64,000 bases of DNA, taken from positions 12,033-76,032 of the forward strand of contig DASYAG010000066.1 of NCBI GenBank assembly GCA_036501485.1. Direction: 5' to 3'. Shown here piece after piece: positions 58,681 through 64,000 of this stretch. A program made the position numbers and the translations under genes. The first letter of the stretch is position 1. Each line of letters opens with the position of its first letter. Under the pieces are notes generated by a model. That model saw only the letters and a list, made by a program, of their open reading frames with translations, had not been told where the DNA came from and made no database searches. Source of the DNA: PALSA-607 sp036501485 (lineage in GTDB: Bacteria > Actinomycetota > Actinomycetes > Acidothermales > Acidothermaceae).

Positions 58681-59414
58681 GAATCCGCCGCGTGTGCGTA
58701 GGCGAGCGTGAGAGCCCCGGTGTAGGCCGGCATCGTGACGTCTCCCTCGACATCGAACTTGTAACCGAGCTGGTAGGCAGCGACGTATTGCTTGTAGATG
58801 ATCACATCGGGCGCATCGTTCAGCGCCTGTTGCAATTTCTGCGTATTTCCAATTGCCTGCACCGTGTAGGGCGGCGAGTAAACGATGCCGTGCAGCAACA
58901 GCGTGTTGCCAACACAACGCACCGCGCTGGTCGAGATCACCCGCTGCCCCTGCAGTGTCATCGCCTCCGCACCACCAGACCACAACGCATTGACCACCGC
59001 CTGCACGTCTTGCTGGTGGACCACGAGGTAGTCAGGTGGCACCGCGCTTGGCTCCTTGCCCGGTAGCGAAGGTGCGTCGTTCAAGGTGACGGTTACCGCG
59101 GGTCCGGTCACCGGCTCCAGCCCCGCGTCGTCTGCCACGGCGGCAGCCTGGTCAGCGGCCTGGGCCACCCGGCTGTCAGTCTTCGCAGCCTCGGATGTCG
59201 CCGCCTGAACCTTGCGCTCAAGCGCGGTCAACGACTTGCCCTGCGCGATCACGGTCCGCTGCTCGCGCGCGGCGAGCGTATTGACGTCGTCGCGCCCGGT
59301 GACCCGAAGGTCGAAGCCGTGCGAGGTCGTGGCTGAGGTGGCAAACAGCAGCCCAGCGACAAGAGCAGTAGCCGGGACGCCGTAGCGCCACGCCTGTGAC
59401 GACCGGATCTTCAC
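58677..59414 (-). CDS. DUF881 family protein
   Basis: 245 aa, GTG start. Signal-anchor helix (WRYGVPATALVAGLLFATSA), a long coiled-coil-like stretch at about 45-90 (REQRTVIAQGKSLTALERKVQAATSEAAK), then the DUF881 core: GPAVTVTLNDAP, YLVVHQQDVQAVVNALWSGGAEAMTLQGQRV and NTLLLHGIVYSPPYTVQAIG. Homologous to mycobacterial Rv0012, next to crgA; probably an extracytoplasmic division- or envelope-linked protein of unknown role. Divergent from crgA by 111 bases. Confidence 0.9.
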   Translation of the reverse strand: MKIRSSQAWRYGVPATALVAGLLFATSATTSHGFDLRVTGRDDVNTLAAREQRTVIAQGKSLTALERKVQAATSEAAKTDSRVAQAADQAAAVADDAGLEPVTGPAVTVTLNDAPSLPGKEPSAVPPDYLVVHQQDVQAVVNALWSGGAEAMTLQGQRVISTSAVRCVGNTLLLHGIVYSPPYTVQAIGNTQKLQQALNDAPDVIIYKQYVAAYQLGYKFDVEGDVTMPAYTGALTLAYAHAADS

Positions 59415-59525
59415 CGCGCCGCCACCGCCGTCCTCGTCTGCAGATCCGGATCCCCGACGGCTACGCTAACCGAGGGCGGACCCTTGGGGTCCCCCGATCC
59501 GTCGAACGCTCCCGGAGGGCTGGTC

Positions 59526-59783
59526 GTGCCGAAGTCGCGTGTCCGTAAGACCGAGGTCTTCACTCCGCCGCCGAAACGTTCGGCCAGCAAGCGGGTCAGC
59601 CCGCCCTGGGTCGCCCCGACAATGGTCGGTTTCATGGTTGTCGGGGTGCTGTGGCTGGTCCTTGGATACGTCTCGAACTACGGCTTCCCTGGCATGGGGA
59701 CCCTGGGCGGCCAGGGCGGCAACCTCATCGAGGGCTTCGCGCTTCTCGTGGTCGGATTGGGCCTCGCCACGCAATGGCGCTAG
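59526..59783 (+). CDS. crgA: CrgA cell-division protein
   Basis: 85 aa from GTG 59526 with GGAGGG six bases upstream. Basic N-terminus (VPKSRVRKTEVFTPPPKRS), then two membrane helices (APTMVGFMVVGVLWLVLGYVS and NLIEGFALLVVGLGLATQW) with the short extracellular loop YGFPGMG, the standard CrgA design. It couples FtsZ to septal PBPs and CwsA in mycobacteria and Streptomyces. Gene order DUF881-crgA is conserved near oriC. Confidence 0.95.
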   Translation: MPKSRVRKTEVFTPPPKRSASKRVSPPWVAPTMVGFMVVGVLWLVLGYVSNYGFPGMGTLGGQGGNLIEGFALLVVGLGLATQWR

Positions 59784-59852
59784 ACGCTAGGGTCCGAACC
59801 CCCGCAATTCACCTTCGATTTGCTGTTTGATCGCGAATAACATGCCTGTAAT

Positions 59853-59884
59853 TCATCCACAACTGTTATCCACATTGGGGATAA
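59853..59884. promoter_or_regulatory. Cluster of three DnaA-box-like sites
   Basis: TCATCCACA (59853-59861, one mismatch), TTATCCACA (59866-59874, perfect to the classical box) and, on the other strand, TTATCCCCA (59876-59884, one mismatch) fall within 32 bases. The last two also form a perfect seven-bp inverted repeat, GTTATCC/GGATAAC (59865-59871 and 59879-59885). The site is AT-rich for this genome and lies between the convergent crgA and rhomboid genes. It may be a DnaA-binding or titration site, or a terminator; binding is inferred. Confidence 0.5.
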
Positions 59885-59890
59885 CAGGGC

Positions 59891-59980
59891 TCAATCGTTG
59901 AGTCCGTGTGGCCCGCAGGGTCAACCGTTGAGTCCGTGTGGCCCGCAGAGTCAACCATTGAGATTGTGCGTCCTCAGGAC
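59891..59980. repeat. Three tandem 30-bp repeats spanning the 3' end of the rhomboid gene
   Basis: Units at 59891-59920, 59921-59950 and 59951-59980. The first two differ at three positions; the third is diverged and forms the last ten codons of the rhomboid gene, including its stop. Each unit carries the near-palindrome TCAACCGTTGA or a variant. The simplest reading is that the gene's 3' end was copied twice downstream. Confidence 0.75.
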
Positions 59981-60844
59981 GACCATGATCACGATAATTG
60001 CGGCCAGCACGACCGAACTGCCGATCTGGATCGCCGTCCGATTGGGTCGCGGCGCGTACGCCCAAGCCGCACCAAGCCCAGCACCCGCGATGAGGCCGCC
60101 AATGTGGGCCTGCCAGCTGATGTTGGGCAGCGAGAAGCTCAGCACCAGGTTCAGGCCGATAGTGAGCGCGATCGGCTGGATGTTCAGGCGCAGCTTGCGC
60201 CCGACGACAAGCAGCGCCCCAAACAGGCCGAAGATCGCCCCGGAAGCCCCGAGCTCCGGAACGTTCGGCGCCGTCAGTACGTAGGCGAACGCGGAGGCCG
60301 CGAGACCGGTGAGCAGGTAGATCGCGACGAATCGGACCCGGCCGAGTAGCGCCTCGAGCGGCGGTCCGACGACGAATAGTGCCCACATATTGAACAAGAT
60401 GTGAAGGAAGAAAGCACCTCCGGAAGACGGCGGTTCGTGCAAGAACATGCTCGTCAGCAACCGGTAGTACTCGCCGTGGGCGATGCCCACCACGTGAGGC
60501 GGACCGTTCCCGACCTCGATCCCTTTGCCGACCTGTTCGAAGTTGAGCACGAACACCTTGGACCCGACCTCGCCAAGGAAAGCGAGCACGTTCAGACCGA
60601 TGAGCGCGTACGTGGCGGCGTGTGGGTTAGCGGCCACCCGGCCGCCTAACACCGTGCGGGTTTGCCGACTCCTGCCCTGCCGAACACACTCGGGGCATTG
60701 AAAGCCAACTGCTGCCGGAATCATGCAGTCAGGGCAGATCGGCCGGCCACACCGCTGGCACCTGATGTACGTTTCCCGGCCGGAGTGCCGGTAACAGGTG
60801 GGTGCGTTACTGGCTTCGGCAGGCCCCCGCGGGTCTGCGGTCAC
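59951..60844 (-). CDS. Rhomboid-family intramembrane serine protease with B-box zinc finger
   Basis: 297 aa, GTG start. N-terminal B-box-like zinc finger (CYRHSGRETYIRCQRCGRPICPDCMIPAAVGFQCPECV). Six or seven membrane helices follow, with catalytic Ser in LGASGAIFGLFG and His in WQAHIGGLIAG, plus the conserved LLTSMFLH and HILFNMWALFVVG. It cleaves membrane-protein substrates within the bilayer; substrates unknown. Five bases downstream of ppiA. Its final codons lie inside a 30-bp tandem repeat. Confidence 0.93.
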   Translation of the reverse strand: MTADPRGPAEASNAPTCYRHSGRETYIRCQRCGRPICPDCMIPAAVGFQCPECVRQGRSRQTRTVLGGRVAANPHAATYALIGLNVLAFLGEVGSKVFVLNFEQVGKGIEVGNGPPHVVGIAHGEYYRLLTSMFLHEPPSSGGAFFLHILFNMWALFVVGPPLEALLGRVRFVAIYLLTGLAASAFAYVLTAPNVPELGASGAIFGLFGALLVVGRKLRLNIQPIALTIGLNLVLSFSLPNISWQAHIGGLIAGAGLGAAWAYAPRPNRTAIQIGSSVVLAAIIVIMVVLRTHNLNG

Positions 60845-60849
60845 CTGAG

Positions 60850-61374
60850 CTAGGCCGGACGGCGTTCGATGGTGACGGAGTTGATCACGATGTCGGTGCG
60901 CGGCCGGTCGCCCGATGCCGTAGGTGCTGTCGCAATCGCATCGACCACGTCGCTGCCCTTCGTCACTTCACCAAAGATCGTGTGCTTCCGGTTCAGATGC
61001 GGCGTCGGACCGACAGTGATGAAGAACTGGGATCCGTTGGTGTTCGGTCCCGCGTTCGCCATGGCCAGGAGGTAAGGCCGGTTGAAAGCGAGCTCCGGAT
61101 GGAATTCGTCGGCGAACTGGTAGCCCGGGCCGCCGCGGCCACTGCCGAGCGGGTCGCCGCCCTGGATCATGAACCCGTCAATGACCCGGTGAAAGACCGT
61201 GCCGTCGTAGAGCTTCGTCGTGGTCTTCGAACCGCTTCTCGGGTCCTTCCACTCCTTGGTGCCCTCGGCAAGCTCGACGAAGTTTGCCACCGTCTTCGGA
61301 GCGTGATCGGCAAACAGCCGAATCTCGATGTCGCCCTTCGTCGTGTGCAAAGTCGCGAAAGTCTCGTCGGCCAC
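60850..61374 (-). CDS. ppiA: Peptidyl-prolyl cis-trans isomerase, cyclophilin type
   Basis: 174 aa, GTG start with GGGAGG upstream. Cyclophilin core: TTKGDIEIRLFADHAPKTVANFVELA, catalytic Arg/Phe region YDGTVFHRVIDGFMIQGGDP, and LLAMANAGPNTNGSQFFITVGPTPHLNRKHTIFGEV. No signal peptide, so cytosolic. It speeds proline isomerisation during folding. The ppiA-rhomboid-crgA arrangement near oriC is common in actinobacteria (Rv0009 region). Confidence 0.96.
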   Translation of the reverse strand: MADETFATLHTTKGDIEIRLFADHAPKTVANFVELAEGTKEWKDPRSGSKTTTKLYDGTVFHRVIDGFMIQGGDPLGSGRGGPGYQFADEFHPELAFNRPYLLAMANAGPNTNGSQFFITVGPTPHLNRKHTIFGEVTKGSDVVDAIATAPTASGDRPRTDIVINSVTIERRPA

Positions 61375-61588
61375 TGGGTGATTCCTCCCGGTCGGTGCTC
61401 GGATAAGTCATCTTCCCACGCGACAGCGGACACCGTCGCGCCGTACCGTGGACACGAACCACCCGCGACGCTGGATTACCGGCCCGGCAGGGTGGGGATG
61501 GCAAACTGAGCACCACCGCATTAGAGAACCGCAAGATGCACGGCTCGCGCTCCCCAGCTTGTTCGGTGCCGCTCCTACGGAGGTTCGC

Positions 61589-62203
61589 ATGCCCGTTACG
61601 ACCGCGAAGATCACCGATATTGTCGCCGCACGCGTTGGCGCGGCACGCCAGCTCGTCGGCACCCGGATTGTCCCTGTCGCCGTACCTGCCGGTCGCAAGG
61701 CAGCTACGCAAACCCGCCAACTGGTCGGCGAGCGCATCATGCCGGCCGTCGGACCGGCAGGTCGCAAGGCGGCGAAACAGACCCGCCAGCTTTTCGACCA
61801 GCGCATCGCGCCTACCTTCGGCCCGTTCGGTCGTAAGGCAGCCGCGCAGACCCGCCAACTCGTCGGCGAGCGCATCATGCCGGCCGTCGGCACCGCGCTT
61901 GTTGTTTCGGCCCCCATCCGTGGCGAAGCTCTTCGCCGCGCCGGTCTCGCCGCTGCTGCTCTGCGCACCGGTGAGGCAACGGTCATCACGAAGCGGCGTC
62001 GCTGGCCCGTGGCACTCGTGTGCCTCGGCGTGGGCGGCGTACTCGGTGCGACAGCCGCGTGGTTGGCGCAGGCGGGCAAGCCGGTTCAGCTCACGCCATA
62101 CCCACTTGAGACCGACGAGATGGATGACACGGAACTGCACTCGATGAACGGCTCGCACCCGGTCGACCTGACCGACGATTCACCCGCGCACCACCACGCC
62201 TGA
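61589..62203 (+). CDS. Membrane protein with four 23-residue repeats, unknown function
   Basis: 204 aa from ATG 61589 (GGAGG five bases upstream). Residues 10-105 hold one degenerate and three clear 23-residue repeats of the type GRKAATQTRQLVGERIMPAVG, likely amphipathic helices rich in Arg/Lys/Gln. One membrane helix follows (WPVALVCLGVGGVLGATAAWLAQ, about 150-172), then an acidic tail ending in His/Ala (SPAHHHA). The repeats should face the cytosol or lie on the membrane. I do not recognise a family; it might be compared with YtxH-like or phasin-like helical proteins. Divergent from ppiA across 214 bases. Confidence 0.7.
   Translation: MPVTTAKITDIVAARVGAARQLVGTRIVPVAVPAGRKAATQTRQLVGERIMPAVGPAGRKAAKQTRQLFDQRIAPTFGPFGRKAAAQTRQLVGERIMPAVGTALVVSAPIRGEALRRAGLAAAALRTGEATVITKRRRWPVALVCLGVGGVLGATAAWLAQAGKPVQLTPYPLETDEMDDTELHSMNGSHPVDLTDDSPAHHHA
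61691..61897 (+). repeat. Three 69-bp tandem repeats inside the repeat membrane protein gene
   Basis: The unit GGTCGCAAGGC/GGTCGTAAGGC recurs at 61691, 61760 and 61829, exactly 69 bases (23 codons) apart. Copies one and three are most alike (both contain GGCGAGCGCATCATGCCGG); copy two is diverged. Confidence 0.85.
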
Positions 62204-62257
62204 CCCGCATCGCCGAGATTCCGAGCCCGACTGGCCCGGTGTCAGCCTGACGAACTG

Positions 62258-63232
62258 TCAGTCTGCTGCCGGGTCGGCCGGGCTCGCTTCGTCCGCCCGC
62301 TTGGCGGTTGCCTGCAGACTTGCTTGCCACGCCCGCCAGATCTCGGCAAAGCCCCGACTGCTCGCGTCGTCACCGCGGATTTCCTGATTCCCGGACGAGG
62401 CCAAAATCGCTTGCGCTGCCACGAGAAGCGTCGGATCGGCCGTCTCCATCACCAGAGTCGAGCCGCTCACACGCATCACCAGCTGTCGCCGTCCGGCCTC
62501 TTCTGGAAGCTCGTCGGTGGTACCCGCCACGTCGACATCGCGCAGCGCTGACCGGGCCTGGTCGAGGTCAATTCCGAGACTGCCCAACGCCTTTGCGGCC
62601 GCGCTGGTCGAATCGCTCAAGGTGGCAAGCAACAAATGATGCGAGCCGACCGCGCTATCGCCGGCCAGTCGCCGCGCTTCGTCAAGGCTTGTATCGGTCG
62701 CAGTCGTGGTCCGCAGGTCGTCGCCAGCCTCGGCCCGGACGGGTAGGTCTTGTCGGGAGCGAGCCCAAAACGGCCGGCGCCGATTCTCGACAGCCGCGGC
62801 AGGTGGCACGAGGTCGAGAACACCCATCCGCAGACTGAGCAGATCGACGCCCGACTCGGTAAGCAGCCGGGCCCCGAGCCCTTCGCGTTCGCGAATGAGG
62901 CCGAGAAGCAGGTGCTCGGTGCCGATGTAGTCGTGGTGCAGGCTCAACGCTTCGCGCAGCGAAAGCTCGAGCACCTTCTTCGCGCTCGGAGTGAAAGGGA
63001 TGTGCCCGCTCGGCGAGCGCTTGCCGCGGCCGACCGCAGCCTGCACTCGCGTGCGAGCTTCGTCGAGAGTCACCCCGGCGGCGAGCAATGCCCGCCTGGC
63101 GACACCCTCCGGCTCAGCGAGTAATCCGAGCAGCAGGTGCTCGGTGCCGATGTAGTTGTGGTTGAAGCGCCGGGCCTCGTCTTGGGCGAGCACGATGACT
63201 TGGCGGCCTGATGGTGAGAATCGCTCAAACAT
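62258..63232 (-). CDS. Clp N-terminal-domain protein without ATPase modules (ClpC2-like)
   Basis: 324 aa. A Clp-N double repeat covers about 1-145: MFERFSPSGRQVIVLAQDEARRFNHNYIGTEHLLLGLLAE and FTPSAKKVLELSLREALSLHHDYIGTEHLLLGLIRE, nearly identical to the ClpC N-domain. A second, degenerate Clp-N-like half is seen at about 170-230 (DEARRLAGDSAVGSHHLLLATLSDS). The rest is a variable C-terminus. No Walker A/B or AAA+ module is present. Stand-alone Clp-N proteins such as mycobacterial ClpC2 act as decoys or adaptors that bind damaged proteins or ClpC-targeting compounds. Divergent from the HTH gene at 63320. Confidence 0.85.
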   Translation of the reverse strand: MFERFSPSGRQVIVLAQDEARRFNHNYIGTEHLLLGLLAEPEGVARRALLAAGVTLDEARTRVQAAVGRGKRSPSGHIPFTPSAKKVLELSLREALSLHHDYIGTEHLLLGLIREREGLGARLLTESGVDLLSLRMGVLDLVPPAAAVENRRRPFWARSRQDLPVRAEAGDDLRTTTATDTSLDEARRLAGDSAVGSHHLLLATLSDSTSAAAKALGSLGIDLDQARSALRDVDVAGTTDELPEEAGRRQLVMRVSGSTLVMETADPTLLVAAQAILASSGNQEIRGDDASSRGFAEIWRAWQASLQATAKRADEASPADPAAD

Positions 63233-63319
63233 GGGTTCAGCGTGCGCGTTGCTTCTATCCCCGTCAAGACGCTGCTAATACCATGGTCGGACACGTAGGC
63301 CAGGTGGGTGGAGGCACGC

Positions 63320-63688
63320 ATGGAATGGGACGACCGGCTCGACGACTGGGATGCGGCACTCGAGCTGACAGCTCAGCTGGAGGGATCTGACTGGGTGACG
63401 CTCGATGTTGCCGCTCGCCAGACCGGAGCATCTCGAGCCGCGTTGCGCACCTGGTATCGCAGCGGCGAGATCCCGTCGCGACTGACCGAGGGCCCACATG
63501 GTCCGACCCGACTTGTGCCCTTGGCCGTCGTCGCGGCACGAGCCGAGGCATCGCCGCGCATGCGGTACACCGCCCAGCGACGCCTCGACGCCGAAGCTCA
63601 ACTCGCGTTATTAGGCCACCGGGTCGACGAGCTCGAGGCTCGGTTGGCGGCGCTCGAAGGCTCAGCCGCATCCTCGGAGCGAGCTTGA
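63320..63688 (+). CDS. Small HTH (MerR/excisionase-like) protein with coiled-coil tail
   Basis: 122 aa from ATG 63320 (GGAGG five bases upstream; GTG 63308 is an alternative). A helix-turn-helix of the MerR/excisionase type is visible at about 28-75: WVTLDVAARQTGASRAALRTWYRSGEIPSRL followed by a wing (GPHGPTRLVPLAVV). The C-terminal 40 residues are a predicted coiled coil (AQLALLGHRVDELEARLAALE), probably for dimerisation. Likely a DNA-binding regulator; target unknown, perhaps the divergent Clp-N gene 87 bases away. Confidence 0.7.
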   Translation: MEWDDRLDDWDAALELTAQLEGSDWVTLDVAARQTGASRAALRTWYRSGEIPSRLTEGPHGPTRLVPLAVVAARAEASPRMRYTAQRRLDAEAQLALLGHRVDELEARLAALEGSAASSERA

Positions 63689-64000
63689 TCCCGGAGTGGA
63701 CCTACGTAGAGTTCTCAAACTCTTGCACGTCTGCAAAATCCCTGGTCAGGCGGCTACTTCGTCGGGTCAGGAAGGGTGGCAAGGTGGCTCAAGAGTCGCC
63801 GGTGACGGTGTCTGAGGATGCGCGGGGTCCGAACGTGCGTGAGCTGCGGCAGGCTCAGCGGCGGCTCTCCCGACCGAGCTAGAGAGGTTGATCGCCGTCG
63901 TGATCTTGTTGCGGAGCGGCCACAGACCGTTCAGTCGTCCGGACGAGATCGACCTTTGCTGGTGTGCGCGTCCGCTGCTTCTTGGTCTGCCTGAGTCCGT
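63689..64000. other. Terminal 312 bases, no gene supported
   Basis: A short frame from a GTG at 63784 to a stop at 63880-63882 (32 aa, VAQESPVTVSEDARG...) has GGAAGGGTGG upstream, but no family is recognised and it could be chance. On the minus strand the last 120 bases are open in one frame (GLRQTKKQRTRTPAKVD...), which might be an inner piece of a protein entering from outside the window. Neither is strong enough to annotate. Confidence 0.3.

Noticed and set aside
58681..58983. Upstream extension of the sortase frame
   Set aside because: It overlaps the DUF881 gene with random-like sequence; GTG 58680 overlaps the DUF881 stop as GTGA.
1..64000. Insertion sequences, prophage, integrase or secondary-metabolite genes
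   Set aside because: No transposase, integrase, phage or NRPS/PKS domain was recognised in any frame; a minus-strand fragment at the right edge is too short to judge.

Overview
The window is high-GC DNA with GTG/TTG starts, ATGA/GTGA stop-start overlaps and typical actinobacterial gene neighbourhoods: fhaA-fhaB-pstP-rodA-pbpA-pknB, crgA, a class E sortase next to a DUF881 protein, a bacterial proteasome activator (Bpa) and a TPP riboswitch on an NCS1 permease. I infer a free-living actinomycete, perhaps Frankineae-like (Jatrophihabitans or Sporichthya type); the genus is a guess. Several neighbourhoods (fhaA to ppiA; qor-bpa-HAD-serS-pheA) lie close to oriC in relatives such as Mycobacterium, so the window is probably origin-proximal. 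The ppiA/crgA end should be nearest dnaA/gyrA, which are not in the window.

Layout. 0-4.3 kb: an MFS protein fused to a cyclic-nucleotide-binding (CNB) domain, a stand-alone CNB protein and two conserved proteins of unknown function, closed by a strong bidirectional terminator. 4.4-13.9 kb: two tandem paralogous giant secreted proteins (2230 and 864 aa), each with a signal peptide, a beta-propeller, fibronectin type III repeats and LamG-like modules; both share an unusual ribosome-site hairpin. 14-22 kb: metallophosphoesterase, a third CNB protein, tRNA-Ser, an RCK-channel-RCK potassium channel, a MarR/MFS operon, a REC-EAL c-di-GMP phosphodiesterase, a quinone oxidoreductase and bpa. 22-29 kb: HAD/serS/pheA/DUF4446, a K+-channel-like membrane protein, a PAS protein and an SDR. 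29-33 kb: a PAS-GAF-PAS histidine kinase with an RsbW-like ATPase, YbjQ, and a CytX-like permease under a TPP riboswitch.

33-42.6 kb is a surface-polysaccharide locus in two convergent halves. The right-hand operon (minus strand) holds the initiating polyprenyl glycosylphosphotransferase, a WecG/TagA transferase, an acetyltransferase, a sugar epimerase/reductase and a GT4. The left-hand operon (plus strand) holds a GT4, a GT2-GT4 fusion and a Wzx-like flippase. No Wzy polymerase is recognisable. 42.7-49.4 kb holds a Fpg/Nei glycosylase, a DoxX-like protein, a second transpeptidase PBP, small membrane proteins, a mycothiol-type DinB-fold protein, a PIG-L deacetylase and an ankyrin gene broken by two frameshifts. 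49.4-57 kb is tRNA-Leu and the growth/division operon (FHA proteins, PP2C phosphatase, RodA, PBP2, PknB kinase with three PASTA domains). 57-61.4 kb is a glutamine amidotransferase, a small membrane protein, sortase and DUF881 protein, then crgA, a DnaA-box cluster, short tandem repeats, rhomboid protease and ppiA. 61.5-64 kb holds a 23-residue-repeat membrane protein, a Clp N-domain protein without ATPase modules and a small HTH protein.

The best candidates for something undescribed are the two propeller-FN3-LamG proteins with their shared RBS-occluding hairpin, the DnaA-box cluster with an adjacent 30-bp repeat made from a gene's 3' end, the 23-residue repeat membrane protein, the channel-like protein with a non-canonical filter, and the ATPase-less Clp N-domain protein.
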